DNA of 64,000 nt, taken from contig NZ_JABMJK010000004.1 of the NCBI RefSeq assembly GCF_013376005.1, forward strand, positions 372,001 to 436,000, given 5' to 3'. The position numbers were made by a program, and so were the translations under genes. The stretch comes from Duganella sp. SG902 (GTDB lineage Bacteria > Pseudomonadota > Gammaproteobacteria > Burkholderiales > Burkholderiaceae_D). Below, in pieces: positions 24,762 to 32,860 of this stretch. The first letter of the stretch is position 1; every line of letters begins with the position of its first letter. Under the pieces are notes generated by a model. That model was given only the letters and a program-made list of their open reading frames with translations, was not told the DNA's origin and did no database searches.

Positions 24762-27632
24762 TTAGAAGCGGTACTGAGCGGTGATGTAGAAGGTGCGGCC
24801 CAGCGGATCGGCGTAACGGCCGTCGTAGCCCACCTGATTGCCACCACCCGAGTTGCGGATCGAGAACGGTGGATCGCGGTCCAGCAGGTTGCGGATGCCG
24901 GCGGTGATGGTCAGGTTCTTCACGTAGTTCAGCTTGGTCTGCCAGTCGAGCGTGGTGTACGAGCTGACGTCGTGATCTTCCATCGCGACCACGCCGCCGA
25001 TGGTGCCGTCGGCGTTGACCACGCGTACAGCGGCGTCGTCGGCGGTCAGCGGCTTGTCGTGGTAGCCGGAGCGGTAGTTCACGGTCAGCGAGTTCGACAG
25101 CTTGTCCGAGGTCTTCAGGGTGAAGATCAGACGGCTGACCACGCGGAACACCACGTCGTCATAGGAGTCGAAGCGGCCGATCGATTTCTCGGTGCCCACG
25201 CCCGGGGTTTCCTGCTCGGCCTTCAGCATGTAGGTACCGGTCCAGTTCACGCTGGCCTTGCCGATCGGGGTGGCGGTGCGGAAGGTGGTATCCCAGTCCA
25301 GGCCCTGGAAGTGCGACGAGGCCAGGTTCAGCGGCTGGCGGATCGCCACCAGCACGTTGCTCTTCTGGATAGGGTCGGCGTAGACGGCGATGTACTGGTT
25401 GGCCAGTGCCGGCACACCGTACAGCTGGTCTTGCGAGTAGGTGCGGATCTGATTCTTCAGCTTGACATCCCACCAGTCCAGGCCCACCGACAGCGAGGTG
25501 GTTGGCTCGACGCGGAAGCCCAGCGTTGCCTGTTTCGAGGTTTCAGCTTTCAGCGCCTTGTCGCCGGTGTTCGGGTTGCCGGTGTCCAGCAGGCCGTATT
25601 CCGACGAGCCAGGGCGGCAGTACACGGCGCGTGGGTCCGGCGACTTGACCGGGCAAGGGAAGGCGTTCGACGAACCGGCGTTCTTCAGCGGGTCGGCGAT
25701 GTTGTTCAGGGTCGGCGCCTTGAAGCCGGTGCCGTACGAGCCGCGTACCAGCAGCGACTGGACCGGGGTCCAGCGCGCCGACAGCTTGTAGGTGGCTTTG
25801 GCGACGTCTTCGCCCAGCTTGCCCGATGGCGCGGCCTTGCCGGATGGGTCGTAGCTGACGTTGTTTTTCTCAACCGCGTCGTAGCTGTCGTAGCGGACGG
25901 CGGCCGTGGTTTCCAGGGTCTTGGCCACAGGCATCAGCAACTCGGCAAACGCGCCCCAGTTCTTGCGGCTGGCGTCCAGCGCTTGCGAACCGGTGCCGCC
26001 GCCGATCTCAACGTCGGTCCAGCCCGGGTTGCCAGGGTTGGGGCCCATGGCGATGGCGGCCGGCGTGTCGGTGTAGGTTTGCTTGGTGAAGTCGGCGCCC
26101 AGACCCAGGGCGGCGGCGCCGCCCGGCAGGTCGAACACTTCACGCGAAGCCTTGGCGCTGATCACGTCGATCTTCGACTTCGTCACGTCCAGGTCCTGGT
26201 GCAGCACGGCGTCGGCCAGCAGGGCGGCGGCGCCCGTGGTCGAGACGAACGGGTTGTACTTGCCGGTGCGGATCAGTTCTTCGAACTTGTTGGCGCTCAT
26301 GTAGCCGGCCAGGGCCTTGTCGGTCTGCTTGTTCTGCGAGTGGGTGTACGATGCGCCCACATCCCAGCCGCTGATGTTGCTGTCCACGCCCACCACGAAG
26401 TGGACGGCGTCGGTGCGGTATTCGTCGGTACGGCCACCGGCGTCGGCGCCGCGATAGTACAGCAGGGCGTCGGTGACGTCAGCGGCGTTCACGCCCTGGC
26501 TGGCCAGCAGCGGCACGATCGAGCTGTTGTAGGCGCCCATGTAGGCGTTGTTGACGGTTTTCACGCCGCTTACCGGATCGGTGCTGAACACGGTCAGCGG
26601 TTGTGCGGCCGGCGCGTAGCGCGCGGTGTTGGTGAACTTGGACAGCACCAGTTCGCTGTAGGCGGTGGTGTCTTTGCCCAGTTTCAGGGTGCCGTTGGCG
26701 AACACGCTGTCGCGCTTCAGTTCCGGCAGCAGCTGCACGGTGGCGGCGTAGTCGAAACGGCAGGCGCCGCTGCGCGAGAAGGTATTCGCCTGGGTGCAAC
26801 CGTTCTTGGTCAGCAGGTCGTGGTTCAGCACGACGTCGTCATCGGCGGTCACGACTTCGACGTTGGCCGGGGTCGAGTTGATCGAGGTCTGCCAGGTGGC
26901 GTATTGCTTGCCTTTGTGGCTGAATTTGTGCACGCCCGACTTGGCGAAGTCGCGGTCGCTGGCGTTCAGCTCTTTCTGCTCGTCGTGGGCGTACGACACT
27001 TGCACGTTGAAGCCGTCGCTATCCAGGTTGCCCCAGCCCTTGCTGATCGAGAAATTGCTGCTCTTGCCACCTTTTTCCTGCGGCGAGTTGTAGGTGCCCT
27101 CAACCACCAGGTCGGTCTGGTTTTTCTTCAGGATGAAGTTGATCACGCCGGCGATCGCGTCCGAACCGTACAGGGTCGAGGCGCCGTCGGTCAGGATCTC
27201 GACGCGTTCCACGGCCGACAGCGGGATGCTGGCCAGGTTGACCGCGCTGCCGGTGCCGTACGGCGCCATGCGGCGGCCGTTCAGCAGCACCAGGGTGTAT
27301 TGGGTGCCGATGGCGTGGATCGAGGCGGTTTGCACGCCGCCGCCGCCGCCGTTGACCGATGCCGACGAGGTGATGAAGCCTTGCATCGACGGCAGCTGGG
27401 CCACCAGGTCGGCCACGTTCTGCACGCCGCTTTGTTCGATGTCGGCGCGGGACAGGGTCTGCACTGGCAGCGAACCTTCCTTGGCGATACGTTTGATCGA
27501 CGAACCGGTGATCTCGACGCGGGCCACGACATCGTCGGACGCCTGTTGCGCCATGGCGGCGGTCATGCCGAGCGCCAGACCGCCAGCGCAGATGATGCGC
27601 ACGGAACGGGCCATTACTGTTTCAACCATCAT
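24762..27632 (-). CDS. TonB-dependent outer-membrane receptor (D)
   Basis: A 956-residue TonB-dependent transporter. It starts MMVETVMARSVRIICAGGL at 27632, with GGGAG upstream. The signal peptide ends near AAMAQ. The plug opens VARVEITGSSIKRIAKEGS and contains VEILTDGASTLYGSDAIAGV. The barrel ends NLLDRDPPFSIRNSGGG and DPLGRTFYITAQYRF with a terminal phenylalanine. It is a paralogue of receptor C next door, convergent with it. Substrate unknown. The upstream region contains two small hairpins that could lie in its 5' untranslated region. Confidence 0.94.
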   Translation of the reverse strand: MMVETVMARSVRIICAGGLALGMTAAMAQQASDDVVARVEITGSSIKRIAKEGSLPVQTLSRADIEQSGVQNVADLVAQLPSMQGFITSSASVNGGGGGVQTASIHAIGTQYTLVLLNGRRMAPYGTGSAVNLASIPLSAVERVEILTDGASTLYGSDAIAGVINFILKKNQTDLVVEGTYNSPQEKGGKSSNFSISKGWGNLDSDGFNVQVSYAHDEQKELNASDRDFAKSGVHKFSHKGKQYATWQTSINSTPANVEVVTADDDVVLNHDLLTKNGCTQANTFSRSGACRFDYAATVQLLPELKRDSVFANGTLKLGKDTTAYSELVLSKFTNTARYAPAAQPLTVFSTDPVSGVKTVNNAYMGAYNSSIVPLLASQGVNAADVTDALLYYRGADAGGRTDEYRTDAVHFVVGVDSNISGWDVGASYTHSQNKQTDKALAGYMSANKFEELIRTGKYNPFVSTTGAAALLADAVLHQDLDVTKSKIDVISAKASREVFDLPGGAAALGLGADFTKQTYTDTPAAIAMGPNPGNPGWTDVEIGGGTGSQALDASRKNWGAFAELLMPVAKTLETTAAVRYDSYDAVEKNNVSYDPSGKAAPSGKLGEDVAKATYKLSARWTPVQSLLVRGSYGTGFKAPTLNNIADPLKNAGSSNAFPCPVKSPDPRAVYCRPGSSEYGLLDTGNPNTGDKALKAETSKQATLGFRVEPTTSLSVGLDWWDVKLKNQIRTYSQDQLYGVPALANQYIAVYADPIQKSNVLVAIRQPLNLASSHFQGLDWDTTFRTATPIGKASVNWTGTYMLKAEQETPGVGTEKSIGRFDSYDDVVFRVVSRLIFTLKTSDKLSNSLTVNYRSGYHDKPLTADDAAVRVVNADGTIGGVVAMEDHDVSSYTTLDWQTKLNYVKNLTITAGIRNLLDRDPPFSIRNSGGGNQVGYDGRYADPLGRTFYITAQYRF

Positions 27633-28068
27633 TATGTAGCTCCCAATTTAAATCGCTAAACACGCGGGTGTGTTGATGTATTTTTTATACCGGCCAAGCC
27701 GGTGAAGGAAACGTTGGTGTTTCCTCCATTTGCCCATCAAATCATTTGCCGACATTTGCTGTCAATGTGCAAACTTCGGTTAAGCCGCGTAAAAAGGACG
27801 CTTGCTCGCCGCGCTAAAGTCGCCCGGTAAACGCTCTAATTTGGTGCATTAAGCATTGTGGGGATAGGAAACATTGTTTTGCTATCAAAAAAAAAGCGAA
27901 AATATTGTTTGGCTTTCGGAAACTTGCAACATTTTGGTGCAAGGCAACTATGTGAATCTGCGTTCATGAAGAAACACGGCGTTACATTTATGAGACAAAA
28001 CGCCGCACGGGCGGGGGAGGGTGGCGGTTTATGCTAATAAGCAGATGGATAACGACCAAAGGATCAAG
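27633..28068. other. 436-bp intergenic region, divergent promoters
   Basis: AT-rich, with no gene recognised. It serves receptor D (minus) and the ABC transporter operon (plus). It contains a hairpin ACCGGC-CAA-GCCGGT at 27689-27703 and another GGAAAC..GTTTCC at about 27707-27724, close to the receptor start. The 9-bp direct repeat TTTGGTGCA occurs at 27840-27848 and 27933-27941. Confidence 0.5.
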
Positions 28069-28989
28069 ATGCTGGCTTTCATAGTGCGCCGCTTGGGGCA
28101 GATGGTGCCCACCATGCTGGGCGTGGTGGTGCTGGTGTTTGTGTTGTTCAACTGGGTGGGCGGCGATCCCGCGTATCTCCTGGCCGGCAAGATGGCGGAC
28201 GCCGCCGAAATTGCCGCCATCCGGCGCCAACTTGGCGTGGATGAGCCATTTTACGTGCAGTTATGGATTTTTATTGTGGAGATCGTGCATTTTGACTTCG
28301 GCCTGAGCTGGGCGACTGGCGAGCCCGTCTCGCACATCATCGCCACACGGCTGGGGCCGTCGCTGGCGGTGCTGGCGCCGCTGACCGTGCTGGAAACCGT
28401 GACCGGCATCGCGCTGGCGCTGGCGGTCGCCTTCGTGCGCGGCTCGCTGACCGACCGCGTGGTGATGGTGGCGTGCACGGTGGCGATGTCGGTCAGCATC
28501 CTGGTCTACATCATCGTGTTCCAGTACGGGCTGGCCTACAAGCTGGGCTGGTTTCCGGTGCAGGGCTGGGGCGGGCCGCGGCACCTGGCGCTGCCGATCC
28601 TGATCGGACTGGCGGTGTCGCTGGCACCGACGTTGCGCCTGTTCCGCAGCTTCGTGCTGGATGAGGTGGGACAGGACTATGTGCGCACCGCGCGCGCCAA
28701 GGGCGTGGGCGAGCGCCGGGTGATGTGGGTGCATGTGCTGCGCAACGCGGCGATTCCCATCCTCACCTATGTCATGTCCAACCTGCCGGCCCTGTTGATC
28801 GGGGCGTTCCTGCTGGAGCGTTTCTTTGGCATCCCCGGCATCGGCCGCGAGGTGATCCTGGCGGTGGAGCGCAGCGATTTTCCCGTGATCAAGGCCATCA
28901 CCGTCTACGTGGCGGCCGCCACCATGGTGTTCAACCTGCTGACCGACCTCCTGTATCAGGCGGTCGATCCACGGGTGAAATTGTCATGA
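28069..28989 (+). CDS. peptide-type ABC transporter permease (DppB/OppB family)
   Basis: Inner-membrane permease of a peptide/nickel-class ABC importer. The 306-residue protein has about six membrane segments. The first is LGQMVPTMLGVVVLVFVLF, followed by the DppB-type periplasmic motif GDPAYLLAGK..QLGVDEPFYVQ. The ATPase-docking EAA loop is DYVRTARAKGVGERRVMWVHVLRNA. I choose ATG 28069 (MLAFIVRRLGQMVPTM), with AAAGGA five bases upstream; ATG 28045 and GTG 28021 are less likely. It overlaps the next gene by four bases (ATGA). No substrate-binding protein gene lies next to it. Confidence 0.9.
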   Translation: MLAFIVRRLGQMVPTMLGVVVLVFVLFNWVGGDPAYLLAGKMADAAEIAAIRRQLGVDEPFYVQLWIFIVEIVHFDFGLSWATGEPVSHIIATRLGPSLAVLAPLTVLETVTGIALALAVAFVRGSLTDRVVMVACTVAMSVSILVYIIVFQYGLAYKLGWFPVQGWGGPRHLALPILIGLAVSLAPTLRLFRSFVLDEVGQDYVRTARAKGVGERRVMWVHVLRNAAIPILTYVMSNLPALLIGAFLLERFFGIPGIGREVILAVERSDFPVIKAITVYVAAATMVFNLLTDLLYQAVDPRVKLS

Positions 28990-29990
28990 GCGCGCACGGC
29001 TTGTGGACCCTGGCCTGGCGCCGCCTGCGCGCGGACCGGGTTGGCATGGCCGCGCTGGCCGTGGTGCTGGCCTTCCTGTCGATGACGGCCTTGTCGGCCG
29101 GCGGCCTGATCGCGGCCGACTGGGAGGCCGAGGTCGGCGTGCCGTATGCGCCGCCCGGTTTCGTCGGGGCGGGCGCGTGGGCGCGACCGGAGGCCCCGGG
29201 CGCCGCGGCAGCCGGCTTGCCGGACAATCCCTTCGATCCGCTGGCCGACGACCTGCGCGCGTTGCGCGCGCAACTGGCGGCGCAACGCGCGACGGCGGCG
29301 GAGCGGTTGCCGACCCTGCCGTTCGGCGGCGACAAGTGGGGCCATGACGTCATCAGGAAAACCGTCAAGGGCGGCGAGACCTCGATCATGGTCGGACTGG
29401 CGGCGGCCCTGCTGGCGGTCGGCATAGGCACCTTGTTCGGCGCCTTGTCGGGCTATTGCGGCGGCGTGGTGGACGATGGTTTCAACTGGTTCTACAGCGT
29501 GTTCACCGCCATCCCTTCGGTGCTGATGATTCTGGCGGTGGCGGCCGTGCTGCAACAGAAGGGCGTGACGACCATCGTGCTGATCCTGGGACTGACCGGC
29601 TGGACCGGGCCGTACCGCCTGATCCGCGCCGAATACCTCAGGCACAGGGCGCGCGAATACGTGCTGGCCGCCGACGCCATCGGCGCCTCGCACTGGCGCC
29701 GCATGTTCGGTCACATCTTCCCCAATGTGAGCCACGTGGCGCTGGTGCAGCTGTCGATCCTGGTGGTGGGCTTCATCAAGGCCGAGGTCATCCTCAGCTT
29801 CCTGGGCTTTGGCGTGCCGGTCGGCGCGGTCTCGTGGGGCAGCATGCTGAACGAGGCTCAAGGGGAGCTCATCCTCGGCCGCTGGTGGCAGCTGGCGGCC
29901 GCCGCCACCGCCATGGCGTCGCTGGTGACGGCCTTCTCCCTGTTCACCGACGCGCTGCGCGACGCCCTCGATCCCAAGGTGAAAACATGA
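28986..29990 (+). CDS. peptide-type ABC transporter permease (DppC/OppC family)
   Basis: Second permease of the importer, 334 residues. The N-terminal membrane helix (RVGMAALAVVLAFLSMTAL) is followed by an unusually long extracytoplasmic section of roughly 90-100 residues, rich in Ala/Arg (PFDPLADDLRALRAQLAAQR). The core begins at PFGGDKWGHDVIRKTVKGGE. The EAA loop is REYVLAADAIGASHWRRMFG, and the C-terminal helices end DALRDALDPKVKT. Four-base overlaps on both sides indicate tight translational coupling with the first permease and the ATPase. The long loop may replace part of a docking surface for a binding protein, but that is inference. Confidence 0.9.
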   Translation: MSAHGLWTLAWRRLRADRVGMAALAVVLAFLSMTALSAGGLIAADWEAEVGVPYAPPGFVGAGAWARPEAPGAAAAGLPDNPFDPLADDLRALRAQLAAQRATAAERLPTLPFGGDKWGHDVIRKTVKGGETSIMVGLAAALLAVGIGTLFGALSGYCGGVVDDGFNWFYSVFTAIPSVLMILAVAAVLQQKGVTTIVLILGLTGWTGPYRLIRAEYLRHRAREYVLAADAIGASHWRRMFGHIFPNVSHVALVQLSILVVGFIKAEVILSFLGFGVPVGAVSWGSMLNEAQGELILGRWWQLAAAATAMASLVTAFSLFTDALRDALDPKVKT

Positions 29991-31660
29991 GCCTGCTCGA
30001 GGTGCGCGATCTGCGCGTCGCCTTCGGCACGGCGGTGGCGGTGCGGGGCGTCTCGTTCAGCGTGCCGCGCAACGCGACGGTGGCGCTGGTGGGTGAGTCG
30101 GGCAGCGGCAAGTCGGCCAGCGCGCTGGCGGTGATGGGTTTGCTTGATCCGGCTTCGGCCAGCATCGGCGGCGGCATTCGGTTTGACGGCCGCGACTTGC
30201 TGGCGCTCGACCGCGGGCGGCGCCGCGCGATGTGCGGCAAGGACATCGCCATGATTTTCCAGGAGCCGATGTCGTCGCTTAATCCGGTGTTCACGGTGGG
30301 GGCGCAGATCGGCGAGGTGCTGCGGCTGCATCTGAAGATGAGCCGGGCGCAGGCGCGCGAGCGCACGCTGCGGTTGCTGGAGGAGGTCGGCATCCCGGCC
30401 GACAGGATCGACGCCTACCCGAGCCAGCTCTCCGGCGGCCAGCAGCAGCGTGTGATGATCGCCATGGCCGTCGCGTGCGAGCCCAGGCTGCTGATCGCCG
30501 ATGAGCCGACCACGGCGCTGGACGTCACCATCCAGCAGCAAATCCTGCAGTTGATCGCGCGCCTGCGGCAGCGGCGCGCGATGTCGGTGCTGTTTATTAC
30601 CCACGATCTTGGGCTGGTGGCGCAGATTGCCGACCATGTCGTGGTCATGCGCGGGGGCGAGGTGAGGGAGGCCGGCCCGGCACAGCAGGTGCTGACGGCG
30701 CCGGCGGATGCCTACACCCGAGCGCTGCTGGCGTGCCGGCCGACGCTGGGCGAGCGGCCACGGCGCTTGCCGGTTATTGCCGACTTCATGGAGCCCGCGA
30801 TCGCGGCGCGGGCTGGGATTCACACGCCGCCGCACGGGACGCTCGGCATGGATCCCGGCCTGCGCCGGGATGACGGTGTGCCGTTGCTGGAGGTGCGCGG
30901 GTTGAGCAAGCATTTCACGCAACGCGAGGGCTGGTTCGGCAAGCGCGCCTTGCACGCCGTGCGGGACGTGTCCTTCACCCTCGCGCGCGGCCGGACCCTG
31001 GGCGTGGTGGGCGAGTCGGGCTCCGGCAAGAGCACGCTCGGCCTGACCCTGATGCGCCTGCACCAGGCCAGCGGCGGCAGCGTGCTGTTCGACGGCCGCG
31101 ACCTGCTCAGCATGCCCGCGCGCGAATTCCAGGCCTACAAGCGCCGCATCCAGATCATCTTCCAGAACCCGTACGCCTCGCTCAATCCGCGCTTCACCGT
31201 GGGCGAGATCGTGCTGGAGCCGCTGCGCATCCACCGCATCGGCGCCGATGAGCGCGCGCGCCGCGCGATCGTCCTCGGCCTGCTGGACAAGGTCGGCCTG
31301 CCGGCCAGCGCCTACGCACGCTATCCGCACGAATTCTCCGGCGGCCAGCGGCAGCGCATCGCCATCGCCCGCTGCCTGACCTTGCAGCCCGAGATCCTGG
31401 TGTGCGACGAGTCGGTCTCCGCGCTGGACGTCTCGGTGCAGGCGCAGGTGCTCAATCTTTTGAAGGATTTACAGGACGAGCTGGGCCTGTCATACATCTT
31501 CATCTCGCACGACCTGGCGGTGGTCCGCTACATGGCCGACCAGGTGATGGTGATGCGGCAGGGCGCCGTGGTCGAGCTGGCCGACGCGGAGGCGCTGTAC
31601 CGCGACCCGCAACATCCCTATACCAAGGGCTTGTTGGCTGCGATCCCCGGCAACGGTTAA
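29987..31660 (+). CDS. fused double ATP-binding protein of a peptide-type ABC transporter
   Basis: A 557-residue protein with two complete ABC ATPase domains in tandem (DppD-like then DppF-like), as in YejF. Domain 1 has Walker A GESGSGKSAS near residue 36, signature LSGGQQQR and Walker B LLIADEPTTALD. Domain 2 has Walker A GESGSGKSTLG near residue 341, signature FSGGQRQR and Walker B ILVCDESVSALD, with Glu present in both Walker B boxes. The linker at about residues 275-297 (GIHTPPHGTLGMDPGLRRDDG) is not protein-like. It is the translation of a REP-like DNA repeat (see 30808-30876). It powers the two permeases upstream; substrate class is peptide-like by family only. Confidence 0.92.
   Translation: MSLLEVRDLRVAFGTAVAVRGVSFSVPRNATVALVGESGSGKSASALAVMGLLDPASASIGGGIRFDGRDLLALDRGRRRAMCGKDIAMIFQEPMSSLNPVFTVGAQIGEVLRLHLKMSRAQARERTLRLLEEVGIPADRIDAYPSQLSGGQQQRVMIAMAVACEPRLLIADEPTTALDVTIQQQILQLIARLRQRRAMSVLFITHDLGLVAQIADHVVVMRGGEVREAGPAQQVLTAPADAYTRALLACRPTLGERPRRLPVIADFMEPAIAARAGIHTPPHGTLGMDPGLRRDDGVPLLEVRGLSKHFTQREGWFGKRALHAVRDVSFTLARGRTLGVVGESGSGKSTLGLTLMRLHQASGGSVLFDGRDLLSMPAREFQAYKRRIQIIFQNPYASLNPRFTVGEIVLEPLRIHRIGADERARRAIVLGLLDKVGLPASAYARYPHEFSGGQRQRIAIARCLTLQPEILVCDESVSALDVSVQAQVLNLLKDLQDELGLSYIFISHDLAVVRYMADQVMVMRQGAVVELADAEALYRDPQHPYTKGLLAAIPGNG
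30808..30876 (+). repeat. REP-like palindromic element inside the ABC ATPase gene
   Basis: The core TCCCGGC-CTGC-GCCGGGA with flanking ATGGA and TGACGG at 30848-30876 matches the REP-like units at 32651, 42667 and 60686. A preceding part (GGCTGGGATTCACAC) looks like the companion half. It is read in frame through the gene and forms the linker between the two ATPase domains. Confidence 0.75.
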
Positions 31661-31685
31661 GCGATTTTTAAGTTAAGATATCCGC

Positions 31686-32645
31686 ATGGCGAATTTAATC
31701 CTCCTGCTGCAAGAATATGGCGTCCTGATCGTGTTCGGCATCGTGCTGGTCGAACAGATCGGCTTGCCCATTCCCGCGTTTCCCATCTTGATCGTGGCGG
31801 GCGCCATGTCGGTGGACGGCGACACCCACTGGCCGGCCGTGCTCGGCGTGGCCATGGCGGCGTGCCTGATCAGCGACTATTTCTGGTTCCGCGCCGGGCG
31901 CTACTACGGCAAGCGCATCCTCAAGCTGCTGTGCAAGATTTCGCTCTCGCCCGACTACTGCGTCAGCCAGACCGAGGACAATTTCAACCGCTGGGGGCCG
32001 AAGGCGCTGATCGTCGCCAAGTTCATCCCGGGCTTCAACACCATCGCGCCGCCGCTGGCCGGCGCCATGGGCACGCGCACCGGCGTGTTCCTCGGCTTCA
32101 GCGTGCTGGGCGGCCTGGTTTGGAGCGGCGCCGGCATCGCCATCGGCGCCTTCTTCCACACCAGCGTGGACCAGGTGCTGGACATCCTGAGCACCATGGG
32201 CACCACCGCGCTGATCGTGCTGGGCGTGCTGCTGGCCTTGTTCGTGGCGTTCAAGTATGTGGAGCGCAAGCGCTTCCGCCAGTCGGTGGAAATCGAGCGC
32301 ATCACCATCGACGATTTCAAGAAAATGCTGGAGCAGGGCAAGCAGCCGGTGCTGATCGATGCCCGCAGCGCGACCGCGCAAATGCTCGATCCGGCCGTGC
32401 CGGGGGCGTTGCTGTTCAACGGCGGCGATCCCACCACGGAAATCACCGGGCTGGACAAGGGCAGCCACATCATCGTGTATTGCAGCTGCCCCAACGACGT
32501 CACCGCCGCCCATGTGGCCAAGACGCTGATCAGTCAAGGCTACCACCGCGCCCGTCCGCTGCATGGCGGTCTGGAGGCGTGGAACGCCGCCTTCCGCGCG
32601 CCGGGCGAACCGCTGGCCGAAGCGGAGACTCGCGCCCCGGCCTGA
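31686..32645 (+). CDS. DedA-family membrane protein fused to a rhodanese-like domain
   Basis: A 319-residue fusion. Residues 1 to about 200 are a DedA/VTT-type membrane domain (GVLIVFGIVLVEQIGLPIPAFP, FRAGRYYGKRILKLLCK, and the conserved KFIPGFNTIAPPLAGAMG). DedA proteins support membrane lipid turnover and proton-motive-force homeostasis. A cytoplasmic rhodanese-like domain follows (VLIDARSATAQMLDPAVPGA onward). Its active-site loop YCSCPNDVTAAH contains C266 and C268, so it may be catalytically competent in sulfur or redox transfer. It starts 25 bp after the ABC ATPase stop and may belong to that operon. A REP-like stem after the stop may terminate it. Confidence 0.9.
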   Translation: MANLILLLQEYGVLIVFGIVLVEQIGLPIPAFPILIVAGAMSVDGDTHWPAVLGVAMAACLISDYFWFRAGRYYGKRILKLLCKISLSPDYCVSQTEDNFNRWGPKALIVAKFIPGFNTIAPPLAGAMGTRTGVFLGFSVLGGLVWSGAGIAIGAFFHTSVDQVLDILSTMGTTALIVLGVLLALFVAFKYVERKRFRQSVEIERITIDDFKKMLEQGKQPVLIDARSATAQMLDPAVPGALLFNGGDPTTEITGLDKGSHIIVYCSCPNDVTAAHVAKTLISQGYHRARPLHGGLEAWNAAFRAPGEPLAEAETRAPA

Positions 32646-32650
32646 ACGCC

Positions 32651-32688
32651 AGCCCCGTCATTCCGGCCTGCGCCGGAATGACGGGGCT
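32651..32688. repeat. REP-like perfect stem-loop after dedA
   Basis: AGCCCCGTCATTCCGGC pairs perfectly with GCCGGAATGACGGGGCT around a CTGC loop (17-bp stem). It is followed by ATTTTC, so it may also act as the terminator of the dedA-rhodanese gene. It is the same family as the repeats at 30848, 42667 and 60686. Confidence 0.85.
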
Positions 32689-32704
32689 ATTTTCAGGTGC
32701 GAAC

Positions 32705-32718
32705 TGGAATCGATTCCA
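32705..32718. promoter_or_regulatory. 14-bp palindrome upstream of glk
   Basis: TGGAATCGATTCCA is a perfect palindrome 143 bp before the glk start. A second dyad, GTAGTCATACTAC, follows at 32731-32743. Both are operator-like; the second partly resembles the HexR-type site at 32782. Confidence 0.35.
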
Positions 32719-32781
32719 ATTTTGTGACTGGTAGTCATACTACGGACCAAAAATCCCGGATTGCAAACTTGTGTGGCAAAC

Positions 32782-32796
32782 TGTACTAAAACTACA
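32782..32796. promoter_or_regulatory. HexR-like operator upstream of glk
   Basis: TGTACTAAAACTACA matches 14 of 15 positions of the HexR consensus TGTARTWWWAYTACA as I recall it for proteobacterial sugar-catabolism regulons, which often include glk, gap and zwf. It lies 65 bp before the glk start. HexR itself is not in the window. Confidence 0.5.
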
Positions 32797-32860
32797 AACT
32801 TCGCTTGCCTGAGTTAGGTAAAATACCTTAAGCTTAGGCCTCAACTCATTTCGACCCATC

